Part shown: piece by piece, positions 55,934 to 64,000 of the stretch | Layout: every line of letters starts with the position of its first letter | Numbering within the stretch: the stretch's first letter is position 1 | Assembly (NCBI RefSeq): GCF_003952945.1 | Contig: NZ_QXGK01000011.1 | Span: 17,586-81,585, forward strand | DNA length: 64,000 nucleotides | Reading direction: 5' to 3' | Source: Bifidobacterium samirii | Lineage (GTDB): Bacteria; Actinomycetota; Actinomycetes; Actinomycetales; Bifidobacteriaceae | Translations under genes and position numbers: made by a program | Notes under the pieces: model-generated | Seen by the model: only the letters and a program-made list of their open reading frames with translations | Told to the model about the DNA's origin: nothing | Databases searched by the model: none

Positions 55934-56857
55934 ATGACATTGCTGCAGCTGAAATACATCGTCAAGATCGTCGAATGCGGTTCGATGAACGAGGCCTCGC
56001 ATGAACTGTACGTCTCCCAGCCGGCGTTGAGCTCGTCCGTCAAGGAGCTGGAGAACGAGCTGGGCATCGAGATCTTCATCCGCTCGTCGCAGGGCATCTC
56101 GCTCACCGTCGACGGCGCCGAGTTCCTCACCTACGCGCGCCAGGTCCTCGACCAGGCGGCGCTGCTCGAGGAGCGCTACAAGAACGCCAAGCCGCGCAAG
56201 CAGCTGTGCTCCGTGTCCACGCAGCATTACATGTTCGCCGTCGAGGCGTTCGTCGAGATGATCAACGAGACCCTCGCCGACGAATACGAGTTCACGATCC
56301 GCGAGACGCGCACGCGCGACATCATCAACCAGGTCGCCAACATGCTCTCCGAGATCGGCATCCTCTACCTGTCCGACTTCAACAAGGACGTGATCGGCAA
56401 GCTGCTGCGCGAGAAGCATCTCGAGTTCCATCCGCTGTTCCGCGCCCCGCTGCACGTGTTCCTCGCCAGGACGAACCCGCTGGCGTCCAAGGAGCGGGTC
56501 ACGATGGAGGATCTCAAGCCCTATCCGTTCATCCAGTTCGAGCAGGGCGAGGAGGGCAGCTTCTACTTCGCCGAGGAGGCGGTCTGGCCCGAATACAATC
56601 CCAAGCAGATCAACGTGAACGACCGTGCCACGATCCTCAACTTCATCATCGGCCTCAACGGCTACACGGTGTGCACCGGCATCGACAACGGCGACCTGAA
56701 CAATGAGAAGATCGTGACGGTGCCGCTCGAATCGGATGAGACGATGCTGGTCGGCTGGATCACCAACGAACGTGCGAAGCTGTCCAAGGCGGCCGAGAAC
56801 TACGTCGCCAAGCTCAAGGAGGTCGTCGCCGCGCAGGGCTACCGTCTGATCGGCTGA
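55934..56857 (+). CDS. LysR-family transcriptional regulator
   Basis: LysR-type regulator, 307 residues. The N-terminal HTH is LQLKYIVKIVECGSMNEASHELYVSQPALSSSVKELENELG. The rest is the effector-binding domain with ILYLSDFNKDVIGKLL and GLNGYTVCTGI. The effector pocket resembles CysB/Cbl-like or Fhu-like sensors only loosely, so the ligand is unknown. It stands alone: HAD upstream on the same strand, a terminator downstream and the convergent pyr operon beyond. Confidence 0.9.
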   Translation: MTLLQLKYIVKIVECGSMNEASHELYVSQPALSSSVKELENELGIEIFIRSSQGISLTVDGAEFLTYARQVLDQAALLEERYKNAKPRKQLCSVSTQHYMFAVEAFVEMINETLADEYEFTIRETRTRDIINQVANMLSEIGILYLSDFNKDVIGKLLREKHLEFHPLFRAPLHVFLARTNPLASKERVTMEDLKPYPFIQFEQGEEGSFYFAEEAVWPEYNPKQINVNDRATILNFIIGLNGYTVCTGIDNGDLNNEKIVTVPLESDETMLVGWITNERAKLSKAAENYVAKLKEVVAAQGYRLIG

Positions 56858-56893
56858 CACTCCGGCCGCGGCCGATGGACGCCTGACATGACG

Positions 56894-56937
56894 GAGGCGG
56901 CGCGCATCCCCATCGGAGGATGCGCGCCGCCTCTTTT
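56894..56937 (+). terminator. Terminator after the LysR gene
   Basis: GAGGCGGCGCGCATCC at 56894-56909 pairs perfectly with 56918-56933 around an eight-base loop, followed by TTTT. It lies 36 bases past the stop and 68 before the convergent pyrE stop. Confidence 0.85.
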
Positions 56938-57004
56938 CCGTCGTCACCGGCCGCCGGCATGCGACCAACCGCCGACGGCCGGTCGCATGCCGGTACGGGC
57001 CGTG

Positions 57005-57697
57005 TCAGGCGCCGTACCGCTCGAGGTACGCGTCGGCCGCGGCCTTGATCTCGTCGGTCACGTACGGCGTGCCGTCGGCGGTCTCGATGTGCCGGCCGGC
57101 GTCGAAGATCTCGCGCACGTTGGCGATGGCGAACACCGGGAAGCCGAACTCGGCCTCGACGGCCTTGACGGCCGACAGGTCGGAGTCCTTCGTCTTCTCC
57201 ATGCGGTCGACGGACAGCACCAGGCCCACGACCTCGACGTCCGCCTCGGCCTTGAGCTTGGGGATGACCTCGCGCACGGCGGTGCCGGCGGTCATCACGT
57301 CGTCGACGAGCAGCACCTTCATGCCGTTCTTGAGCTGGGTGCCGACCATCATGCCGCCGTCGCCGTGGTCCTTCTTCTCCTTGCGGTCGAACGTGTAGCC
57401 GACCTCCATGCCGTGCGCGCCGGTCAGCGCGATCGCGGTGGACACGCCCAGCGGAATGCCCTTGTACGCGGGGCCGAAGATCGTGTCGATGTCGGCGGGC
57501 AGGTTGCCGGCCTCGATCTCCTCGGCGATCTTCTCCGCGTAGAACGCGCCGAGCGTGGCGATCTTGCGGCCGTCGTTGAACGCGCCCGCGTTGATGAAGT
57601 ACGGGGACTTCCTGCCCGACTTGAGGGTGAAGTCGCCGAACTTGAGCGCCTGCGATTCGAGCAGGAACTCGGTGAAACGGTGGTCGAGAGAGACCAT
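57005..57697 (-). CDS. pyrE: Orotate phosphoribosyltransferase
   Basis: Joins orotate to PRPP to give OMP, 230 residues. PRPP is bound by [17 protein letters not shown], and the substrate loop is in [14 protein letters not shown] and [13 protein letters not shown]. The ATG at 57697 follows AGGACG-like bases. It is the last gene of the pyr operon, 38 bases after pyrD. Confidence 0.95.
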   Translation of the reverse strand: MVSLDHRFTEFLLESQALKFGDFTLKSGRKSPYFINAGAFNDGRKIATLGAFYAEKIAEEIEAGNLPADIDTIFGPAYKGIPLGVSTAIALTGAHGMEVGYTFDRKEKKDHGDGGMMVGTQLKNGMKVLLVDDVMTAGTAVREVIPKLKAEADVEVVGLVLSVDRMEKTKDSDLSAVKAVEAEFGFPVFAIANVREIFDAGRHIETADGTPYVTDEIKAAADAYLERYGA

Positions 57698-57735
57698 GGT
57701 CGTCCTTTCTGTTGCCTGATGGTGCGTCGGTCGCG

Positions 57736-58701
57736 TCAGCGCCACGTGTCGCCGACGGCGAGCTTGGCCGCGAGCGCCGGTCGCGCGTCGAGCAGGTCGT
57801 CGAGCTCGCGCGCCACGCGCAGCGGCGCGGTCGGGTCGTACAGGGCGGCGGCGCCGACTTCGACGGCGTTCGCGCCCGCGTACAGGAATTCGAGGGCCTT
57901 CTCGCCCGAGTCGATGCCGCCGATGCCGATGATCGGGATCTTGGGCAGCGCCTGGCGTACGCGCCACACGCAGGCAAGTGCGACCGGGAAGACCGCCGGG
58001 CCGGACACGCCGCCGGTGCGGTTGGCGATGATCGGTTCGCCGGTGCGGATGTCGATGCGCATGCCCACGAGCGTGTTGATGAGGCTGAGCGCGTCGGCGC
58101 CGGCTTCGACCGCGGCGCGCGCCACGGTGGTGATGTCGGTGACGTTCGGCGTGAGCTTGACGATCATCGGCTTGGAGGTGAGCTTGCGCAGGTGGCCGAT
58201 GAGGCGGCTGAGGGCGATCGGGTCGGTGCCCACGCTCATGCCGCCGTGGGTCACGTTGGGGCAGCTCACGTTGATCTCGAGCATGTCGGCGTCGGAGTCG
58301 GCCAGTTTGGCCACGACCTGCGCGTAGTCCTCGTCGCTGTGGCCGGCCACGTTGGTGATGACGGTGGCGCCCAGCTCCTTGAGCTTGGGCAGTTCGTCGA
58401 CCAGGTAGTGGTCGACGCCGGGGTTCTGCAGGCCGACGGCGTTGACCATGCCGGCGGGGGCCTCGGCGGTGCGCGGTCCGGGGTTGCCCTCCCACGGCAC
58501 GGGCGAGACGCCCTTGGTGCAGATGGCGCCCATCTGGCTCACGTCGTAGAACCAGCGGCAGGCGGCGAGCTGGAAGGTGCCGGAGGCGGTGCCCACCGGG
58601 TTCTTCCATTCCACGCCGGCCACGACGGTCTTGTGCTTCCACTCGTGCGGTTCGTACACGTTCATCGCGGCAGCGCCGTCCATGTTCCTCGTCTCCTCCA
58701 T
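57736..58701 (-). CDS. pyrD: Dihydroorotate dehydrogenase B, catalytic subunit
   Basis: Oxidises dihydroorotate with NAD through the PyrK subunit, about 321 residues. Class 1B features are [23 protein letters not shown], the catalytic Cys in [14 protein letters not shown], the Lys of [10 protein letters not shown], and the FMN loop [15 protein letters not shown]. Two starts are possible: 58701 (GGGAGG, ten bases) and 58683 (GGAGGAG, nine bases). The first was kept as the gene overlaps the pyrK stop region. The upstream frame to 58908 is within pyrK. Confidence 0.94.
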   Translation of the reverse strand: MEETRNMDGAAAMNVYEPHEWKHKTVVAGVEWKNPVGTASGTFQLAACRWFYDVSQMGAICTKGVSPVPWEGNPGPRTAEAPAGMVNAVGLQNPGVDHYLVDELPKLKELGATVITNVAGHSDEDYAQVVAKLADSDADMLEINVSCPNVTHGGMSVGTDPIALSRLIGHLRKLTSKPMIVKLTPNVTDITTVARAAVEAGADALSLINTLVGMRIDIRTGEPIIANRTGGVSGPAVFPVALACVWRVRQALPKIPIIGIGGIDSGEKALEFLYAGANAVEVGAAALYDPTAPLRVARELDDLLDARPALAAKLAVGDTWR

Positions 58702-58706
58702 GTCGT

Positions 58707-59537
58707 TCACGCCTCCCATCCGAGTTGTGCCGAGGTGAATACCGGTCCGTCGGAGCAGACCTTCTTGCGTCCGTCGACGGTGTCGACCACGCACACCACG
58801 CAGGTGCCGTAGCCGCATCCCATGCGCTGCTCCATGCTCAGCTGGCAGGCGATGCCGCGCTTGGACGCCCACAGCGACACGGCCTTCATCATCGGCAGCG
58901 GTCCGCACGAGAGGATGACGGTGTCGAGTCCGTCGACGTGCAGCGTGCCGTCGGACTCCATGCGGTCGAGCAGGGTCACGACGTTGCCTTCGGATTCGTC
59001 GATGCTGTACGTCGCGTCCGCGTGGCGGGCGACGTAGGCGTCGGCGAAGCGCTCGTTGCGGTAGCCGAACACGGCGCTGGTGCGCGAGCCCTCCGCCGCG
59101 GCGAGGGATTGCGCCGCGTAGATGAGCGGCGGCACGCCGAGGCCGCCGCCGACGAGCACGTAGTGGGCCGGCTTCTTCACGTCGAAGGGGCGGCCGAGCG
59201 GGCCGAGCACGTCCACGGTGTCTCCGGCGCGCATGCGGGAGAACTCGTCGGTGCCCTTGCCCACGACGGCGAAGATCACGCTGACCAGGTCGCCGTCGGT
59301 CTCGCTCACGCCGAACGGGCGCGGCAGCAGCTTCATCGGGTCCTTGCTGAACAGGTTGACGAACTGGGCGGGCCTGGCGTGGGCGGCGATGTACGCGTCG
59401 CGGAAGGTCATGCGGTACACGCCGTCGGTGAGCCGTTCGACGGCGGTGACCTCGACCGCATGGCGGCCGGGGAAGTATCCGGCTTCGGCGGCCTGGGCCA
59501 CGACGTCGCCGGTCGGGTGGAAGGTTGCTGTGGTCAT
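58707..59537 (-). CDS. pyrK: Dihydroorotate dehydrogenase B, electron-transfer subunit
   Basis: FAD and 2Fe-2S protein that passes electrons from PyrD to NAD, 276 residues. The FAD/NAD reductase fold has [16 protein letters not shown] and [13 protein letters not shown]. The iron-sulfur cysteines are in CGPLP, and [13 protein letters not shown] and the later [17 protein letters not shown] lies six bases before the ATG at 59537. It is separated from pyrF by a hairpin. Confidence 0.94.
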   Translation of the reverse strand: MTTATFHPTGDVVAQAAEAGYFPGRHAVEVTAVERLTDGVYRMTFRDAYIAAHARPAQFVNLFSKDPMKLLPRPFGVSETDGDLVSVIFAVVGKGTDEFSRMRAGDTVDVLGPLGRPFDVKKPAHYVLVGGGLGVPPLIYAAQSLAAAEGSRTSAVFGYRNERFADAYVARHADATYSIDESEGNVVTLLDRMESDGTLHVDGLDTVILSCGPLPMMKAVSLWASKRGIACQLSMEQRMGCGYGTCVVCVVDTVDGRKKVCSDGPVFTSAQLGWEA

Positions 59538-59616
59538 CACATCTCTCCTCTTAACGATCAATCAGCACCGCCTTCTAGCTTACGCCATGTCGGCGGGGCA
59601 CATGGCGCGGATATGC

Positions 59617-59657
59617 GGCGGGCGGCGGCGCTCCCCGTCGGGAGGCCGCCGCCCGCC
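59617..59657 (-). terminator. Hairpin between pyrF and pyrK
   Basis: GGCGGGCGGCGGCGCTCC at 59617-59634 pairs with GGAGGCCGCCGCCCGCC at 59641-59657. It lies 17 bases past the pyrF stop and 80 before pyrK. It may cut transcription within the pyr run, giving lower levels of the distal genes or a separate transcript. Confidence 0.6.
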
Positions 59658-59673
59658 CCGTCATGCGGGTCCG

Positions 59674-60654
59674 TCAGCGGTAGACGGCGACGCGCAGGTC
59701 GTCGCGCATGTCCTCGGCCGCCTTGCGGGCCGCGGACGCGACGAGGTCGAGCGCGGTCTCGGCGTCCATGTCCTCGCGGTAGTCGCCGGTCTTCTTCCAT
59801 GCGCCGATGATGCCGCGCGACGAGTTGACGATCGCGCCGGATCCGTCGGCGTCGAACATGCCGGCCACGCCCGCGGCGGTGCCGCCCTGCGCGCCGTAGC
59901 CGGGCACGAGGAAGAACGTGTGCGGCATGCGTCTGCGCAGTTCGGCGCCTTCCTGCGGGTGGGTGGCGCCCACGACCGCGCCGACGCGCGAATAGCCGTG
60001 CGCGCCGATCGTTTCGGAGCCCCAGCCTTCGACCAGATCGGCCACGTGCTCGTACAGGCGCGAGCCGTCAGCCAGTTCGAGTTCCTGGATCTCCTTGCTG
60101 GACGGGTTGGACGTGCGCACCAGGGCGAAGATGTCCTTGTCGGCCGCGGCGGCCGCGGCGACGAACGGGGTGATGCCGTCGGTGCCCAGATACGGGTTGA
60201 CGGTCACCGCGTCCTCGTGCCACGGGTCGTACGCGGCCGGCTCGCCGTCGCCGGCGAGGTCGGTCACGCCGCTCAGGTGGCCCGCGTAGGCGGCAGCGGT
60301 CGAGCCGATGTCGCCGCGCTTGATGTCGCCCAGCACGTACAGGCCCTGCTGCTGTGCGTATTCGCAGGTCATCGTGTACGCGTCCACTCCGGCCGGGCCG
60401 ATCGCCTCGTACATGGCGATCTGCGGCTTGACGGCGGGCACGATGTCGGCGACCGCGTCGATGATGGCGCGGTTGAACTCGAAGTACGCGACCGCCAGCT
60501 GCGCCGCATACAGTTCGGAGGTGTCCTCGATGGATTCGCGCACCTCGTCGGCGAAGGCGGAGACGACCTGCGGCGGCACGAGGGCTGGGGTCGGGTCGAG
60601 GCCGACGACGCTGGGGTTCTGCGCGTGTTCGATCGCTTCGATCAGACGGTCCAT
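59674..60654 (-). CDS. pyrF: Orotidine 5'-phosphate decarboxylase, type 2
   Basis: Decarboxylates OMP to UMP, 326 residues. The longer type 2 form is shown by VVGLDPTPALVPP, KPQIAMYEAIG and the catalytic DIKRGDIGSTAAAYA block. LVPGYGAQGGTA and NSSRGIIGAW close the barrel. The ATG at 60654 follows AAAGGA. It is 12 bases after pyrC. Confidence 0.95.
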   Translation of the reverse strand: MDRLIEAIEHAQNPSVVGLDPTPALVPPQVVSAFADEVRESIEDTSELYAAQLAVAYFEFNRAIIDAVADIVPAVKPQIAMYEAIGPAGVDAYTMTCEYAQQQGLYVLGDIKRGDIGSTAAAYAGHLSGVTDLAGDGEPAAYDPWHEDAVTVNPYLGTDGITPFVAAAAAADKDIFALVRTSNPSSKEIQELELADGSRLYEHVADLVEGWGSETIGAHGYSRVGAVVGATHPQEGAELRRRMPHTFFLVPGYGAQGGTAAGVAGMFDADGSGAIVNSSRGIIGAWKKTGDYREDMDAETALDLVASAARKAAEDMRDDLRVAVYR

Positions 60655-60666
60655 GGTGTTCCTTTC

Positions 60667-62094
60667 TTACTTGATGCGGCTGAACACGAGCTTCGAGCCG
60701 ATGATCGTGGCCAGCGGCCGGCCGGTGACCTGCCATCCGCCGAACGGCGTGTTGCGCGCCTTGGAGTGGAAGGCCTCGGGATCGACGGTCCACGCGGCGT
60801 CGGTGTCGAGCACGACGAGGTCGACGTTCTCGGGGTGCTCGACGGCGCTCAGGTCGAGCGTGCGCTTCACGGCGCACTTGGACGACGTGTTGAGCAGCGC
60901 GGCCACGTCGGTGGGCGTGTGGCCCATGAGGCGCGACGGCGCGGTCGACATGAGCTCGATGAGCCTCCGGTCGCTGATGTGGCCGCCGTCGACGAGGACC
61001 TTGTGGCACACGCCGTACGCGCATTCCAGTCCGATGATGCCGTTGGGCGCCTCGAGGAAGCCGAGGTCCTTCTCGTCGAGCGTGTGCGGCGCGTGGTCGG
61101 TGGCCAGCAGGTCGACGGTGCCGTCCGCGATCGCGGCGATCGTGGCCCGGCGGTCCGCCTCGGAGCGCAGCGGCGGGTTCATCTTGGCGAGCGTGCCGTA
61201 TTCGAGCAGCGCCTCGTCGCACAGCGCCAGATAGTGGGGCGCGGTCTCGCAGGTGACGGGCAGTCCTTCGGCCTTGGCCTTGCGGATCGCATCGAACGAG
61301 ATGGCGGTGCTCACGTGCTGGAAGTGGACGCGGGTGCCGGTCTCGCGCGCCTTGGCGATGTCACGGGCCACGATGCGCAGCTCGGTGTCCTCCGGGATGC
61401 CCGGCACGCCGAGCTTGCGGGAGACGGGGCCGTCGTTGACGGCGCCGACGTCGTGGTGCTCGCAGTGCTCGATCAGGTAGAGGCCGGATTCGCGCGTGTT
61501 CTCCAGCACCTTGTCGAGGATCGGCTCGGTCACGGCCGACCCGTCGTCGCTGATCGCGGTGACCGGGTGCGCCAGCTGGTATTCGTCCTTGCCGTCCGCG
61601 GGCGCGGTCGGCAGATGGCGGCGCCAACGGTCGAGGTCGGTGGCCTCGCCGCCGGCGCGGCCCTTCGACGCGCACACGCACAGGTCGTAGCGCACCGGCA
61701 GCTGCACGTCGTGCGCCGCCTCGTAGTGCTGCAGGTAGTCGATGACGTCGTCGTATCCGGCGGCGCGCACCTCGTCGGCGCCCGGTTCGCCGTCGACGAT
61801 CGGCTCGCCGTCCATGGCCGGCACGGTGTTGGGCATGACCAGCACGTTCGTGTAGCCGCCCGACGCGGACGCGCGGCATCCGGAGACCATGGACTCCTTG
61901 TAGGTCTGGCCCGGATCGCGGAAGTGGACGTGCGGATCCTCGAATCCGGGGGCCAGCGTCAGGCCGGTGGCGTCGAACTCGCCGTCCGAGACGGCCCCGT
62001 CCTCATGGAAGAAGCGGCCGGCGTCGGTGTCGGGGACCACCAGGTCGATGACCTCGCCGGTGTCCCATACCTTGATGTTGCGCAGTGTCAGCAT
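60667..62094 (-). CDS. pyrC: Dihydroorotase
   Basis: Closes carbamoyl-aspartate to dihydroorotate, 475 residues, somewhat longer than typical class I enzymes. Zinc motifs are GFEDPHVHFRDPGQTYKE, VMPNT, HCEHH, HFQHVST and LLATDHAPHT. An insert around KGRAGGEATDLDRWRRHL adds length in the middle. It begins eight bases after the pyrI stop, so it is coupled in the operon. Confidence 0.95.
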   Translation of the reverse strand: MLTLRNIKVWDTGEVIDLVVPDTDAGRFFHEDGAVSDGEFDATGLTLAPGFEDPHVHFRDPGQTYKESMVSGCRASASGGYTNVLVMPNTVPAMDGEPIVDGEPGADEVRAAGYDDVIDYLQHYEAAHDVQLPVRYDLCVCASKGRAGGEATDLDRWRRHLPTAPADGKDEYQLAHPVTAISDDGSAVTEPILDKVLENTRESGLYLIEHCEHHDVGAVNDGPVSRKLGVPGIPEDTELRIVARDIAKARETGTRVHFQHVSTAISFDAIRKAKAEGLPVTCETAPHYLALCDEALLEYGTLAKMNPPLRSEADRRATIAAIADGTVDLLATDHAPHTLDEKDLGFLEAPNGIIGLECAYGVCHKVLVDGGHISDRRLIELMSTAPSRLMGHTPTDVAALLNTSSKCAVKRTLDLSAVEHPENVDLVVLDTDAAWTVDPEAFHSKARNTPFGGWQVTGRPLATIIGSKLVFSRIK

Positions 62095-62102
62095 GTCGGC
62101 TC

Positions 62103-62522
62103 CTAGAACTTCGCTTCCTCGTCGCAGTAGTCGCAGCGGTATTCCTGACGGTCGGAGTGCGTCAGGTGGAACATCTGGTCGATGCCCGGCTCGCTGGTGG
62201 TCACGCAGCGCGGGTTGACGCAGCGGATGATGTTGGACACGTGCTCGGGCAGGGTCGGCTTCTTCTTCTCCACGATGACGCCGCCGCGCACGATGCCGAC
62301 GGTCGCGGTGCGCGCGACCAGACCCAGCACGTCGAGGTCGATGCTCTCCTCGTCCTCGATCTTGATGATGTCCTTCGTGCCGTACAGGTGGCTGTCGGTG
62401 TTCATGATCAGCGCCAGCTTGGTCTTGGCCGGGTTGATCTTCAGATAGTCGAGCACCTTGAGCGCGGTGCCGGCCGGCACATGGTCGATGATGATGCCGT
62501 TGACGATGCTGGTGACCTCCAT
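62103..62522 (-). CDS. pyrI: Aspartate carbamoyltransferase regulatory chain
   Basis: Allosteric subunit that binds nucleotides and forms the ATCase holoenzyme with PyrB, 139 residues. The N-terminal nucleotide domain starts NGIIIDHVPAGTALKVLDYL. The zinc domain has four cysteines: CVNPRC and YRCDYC. The ATG at 62520-62522 overlaps the pyrB stop by one base. This means feedback control by nucleotides at enzyme level. Confidence 0.96.
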   Translation of the reverse strand: MEVTSIVNGIIIDHVPAGTALKVLDYLKINPAKTKLALIMNTDSHLYGTKDIIKIEDEESIDLDVLGLVARTATVGIVRGGVIVEKKKPTLPEHVSNIIRCVNPRCVTTSEPGIDQMFHLTHSDRQEYRCDYCDEEAKF

Positions 62523-63517
62523 CAGGCCTGGACCTCCTTGGATTCGAGCGGTTCGTATCCGGGCAGTTCGTCGCCCACGACGGCGCTTTCGAGCGCCATG
62601 CGCATGAGCATGCCGTTCTTGACCTGCTCGAAGTAGGCGGCGCGCGGGTCGTCGTCCACTTCCACTGCGATCTCGTTGACGCGCGGCAGCGGGTGCAGCA
62701 CGGCCATGTCGCTCTTGGCGCGGCTCATCTTGTCGGCGTCGAGGATGTACGTGTCGCGCAGGCGCAGGTAGTCGTCCTCGTTGAAGAAGCGCTCCTTCTG
62801 CACGCGGGTCATGTACAGCACGTCGAGGTCGCCGATGACGGAGACCAGGTCGCGCACCTCCACGTACGAGCAGGTCTCGGTCGCGTCGATGCGGTCGAGC
62901 ACGTACTGCGGGGTCTTGAGCTCGTCCGGGCTGATGAGCACGAACGTCACGTTGCCGAAGCGGCACAGCGTCTCGATCAGCGAGTGGACGGTGCGGCCGA
63001 ACGTCAGGTCGCCGCACAGGCCGACGGTCAGATGGTCGACGCGGCCGAAGCGCGACTGCAGCGTGGCCAGGTCGGCCAGCGTCTGCGTCGGATGCATGTG
63101 GCCGCCGTCGCCGGCGTTGATGACCGGCACCGACGCGGCGCGCGAGGCGACCAGCGCCGCGCCTTCCTTGGGATGACGGATGGCGACGACGTCGACGTAG
63201 TTGGAGACCGTCTTCAGCGTGTCGGTGATCGACTCGCCCTTGGTGACGGAGGCGAGCTGGGCGCCGGCGAAGCCGATGACCTTGCCGCCCAGGCGCAGCA
63301 TGGCGGTTTCGAAGCTCAAGCGTGTACGGGTGCTGGGCTCATAAAAAAGCGTGGCCAACACCCGCCCTTCACAGGTGTGCGCCACGTCCTTACGATGGGA
63401 GTCGATGTACTGCGCCTTGTGCAGCAGTTCTCGAATCTGGGAAACGGAAAGATCATCCAGCGTGATCACGCTCTTACCGACCATCGGCGTTGCCGCCGTT
63501 TCGTGTTCTATCGACAC
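62522..63517 (-). CDS. pyrB: Aspartate carbamoyltransferase catalytic chain
   Basis: First committed step of pyrimidine synthesis: carbamoyl phosphate plus aspartate. The 331-residue protein has the carbamoyl-phosphate loop FYEPSTRTRLSFETA, HMHPTQTLADL, and the aspartate-binding HPLPRVNEI. It starts with GTG (63515-63517), with AAAGG six bases before. First gene of pyrB-pyrI-pyrC-pyrF-pyrK-pyrD-pyrE. Confidence 0.96.
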   Translation of the reverse strand: MSIEHETAATPMVGKSVITLDDLSVSQIRELLHKAQYIDSHRKDVAHTCEGRVLATLFYEPSTRTRLSFETAMLRLGGKVIGFAGAQLASVTKGESITDTLKTVSNYVDVVAIRHPKEGAALVASRAASVPVINAGDGGHMHPTQTLADLATLQSRFGRVDHLTVGLCGDLTFGRTVHSLIETLCRFGNVTFVLISPDELKTPQYVLDRIDATETCSYVEVRDLVSVIGDLDVLYMTRVQKERFFNEDDYLRLRDTYILDADKMSRAKSDMAVLHPLPRVNEIAVEVDDDPRAAYFEQVKNGMLMRMALESAVVGDELPGYEPLESKEVQA

Positions 63518-64000
63518 GGTTCACCTTTCGTGCATGGAAGCGGACGAGGTGGCCGCAAAGCGACCTATCCGACTATACACGCCTCCGCCCCGAACCCCGT
63601 TCACCGCGTGTTCCGGCGCGCCCTCGCCGACCGTCATCGGTCTCGCCGCCCATGCAGGGTTCTCCTCGCCTGCCCGTGGACGCTGTCCGCTCCAGGTTCA
63701 GGTCCGGATCCGGGACCGGGACCACGATCACGATCGATGGCATCACGCCAGGGATCGGACGCCAAAGCCGATCCCGTGCGGGTTTCCGCTTCCGCCCTGA
63801 TTCGAAACTTGTTCTCCTTTTGCTGATATGGTGCGGTGTAGAAAGTTGATAACTCAACTGTGTTAGCCGGCTTGGGGGGTGTTCCTATGTTTTTGTCAAC
63901 TCTGTAGGTGGTCGACGTGTCGGTTCACGGACCGGGCGTTATGGGCACGCTCCGCCCTGCCGGCGGCGTCCGGCGTGTTCGTCGTGGCGCTCAGGCCGCC
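63518..64000. other. Upstream region of the pyr operon, no supported gene
   Basis: About 480 bases. The part next to pyrB is GC-rich and should hold the operon promoter, which was not pinned down. A minus-strand open frame at 63573-63857 lacks homology and family-like composition. Around 63835-63900 lies an AT-richer stretch with TTGATAACTCAA and GTTGACA (minus) words. A GTG at 63917 with AGGTGG upstream stays open to the right edge, but the short peptide is not recognised. Confidence 0.4.

Noticed and set aside
63573-63857. A 94-codon minus-strand open frame upstream of pyrB
   Set aside because: It is Arg/Pro/Gly-rich without a ribosome site or homology, typical of GC-rich noise.

Overview
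The window is GC-rich, densely coded chromosomal DNA from a high-GC Gram-positive bacterium, most probably a Bifidobacterium or another member of the Bifidobacteriaceae. This rests on the gene set and order: trpCB-trpA-lgt-rpe-hisE-hisG; uvrA-uvrC-aroE-rapZ-whiA-pgk-tpiA-secG-ldh; and pyrB-pyrI-pyrC-pyrF-pyrK-pyrD-pyrE. A perfect actinobacterial-type LexA box in front of uvrA agrees with this. No rRNA, tRNA, CRISPR array, insertion sequence or prophage was recognised.

Region by region. 1-5.6 kb (minus strand): tryptophan and histidine genes with a natural TrpC-TrpB fusion, Lgt and ribulose-phosphate epimerase; hisG runs off the left edge. 5.8-6.4 kb: a GNAT acetyltransferase converging on a second operon, hisF-hisI-trpE (6.5-9.4 kb). 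9.6-22.5 kb (minus strand): a long housekeeping run made of the SOS-controlled uvrA-uvrC pair, aroE, rapZ, whiA and the lower-glycolysis genes pgk, tpiA and ldh, with secG and a HAD phosphatase. Hairpins separate several of these into distinct transcripts. 22.7-26.3 kb: an MFS transporter, a mutarotase, a holin-like membrane protein and a double CMD-domain protein.

26.4-37.1 kb is the accessory part, a small defence island. It holds an Mrr-type restriction endonuclease with a DNA-reading N-terminal module, a DUF1287 protein, a YafQ/RelE-type toxin with its antitoxin, an XRE regulator plus the 3' remnant of a second one, and a complete four-gene Wadjet (JetABCD) anti-plasmid operon. Intergenic DNA between 27.4 and 29.9 kb is visibly more AT-rich than the flanks.

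37.1-44.1 kb is a cell-envelope module: a VanY-like peptidase, then a MacAB-like ABC exporter (adaptor with a peptidoglycan-binding domain, ATPase, permease) and a lipoprotein. An OmpR-type two-component system is divergent from it. 44.2-46.7 kb: a LysR regulator divergent from a 14-TM-type drug exporter, with repeated ATAAACC boxes between them. 46.8-49.2 kb: pyroglutamyl peptidase with two linked membrane proteins (DUF979, DUF969), the best candidate here for a poorly described metabolic system. 49.4-56.9 kb: an ABC-F protein, an HxlR-like regulator, a MetE-like methyltransferase, a fused NAD(P)HX repair enzyme, a HAD hydrolase and a second LysR regulator. 57.0-63.5 kb: the full de novo pyrimidine operon apart from carbamoyl phosphate synthase. 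The last 480 bases hold no gene that could be supported.
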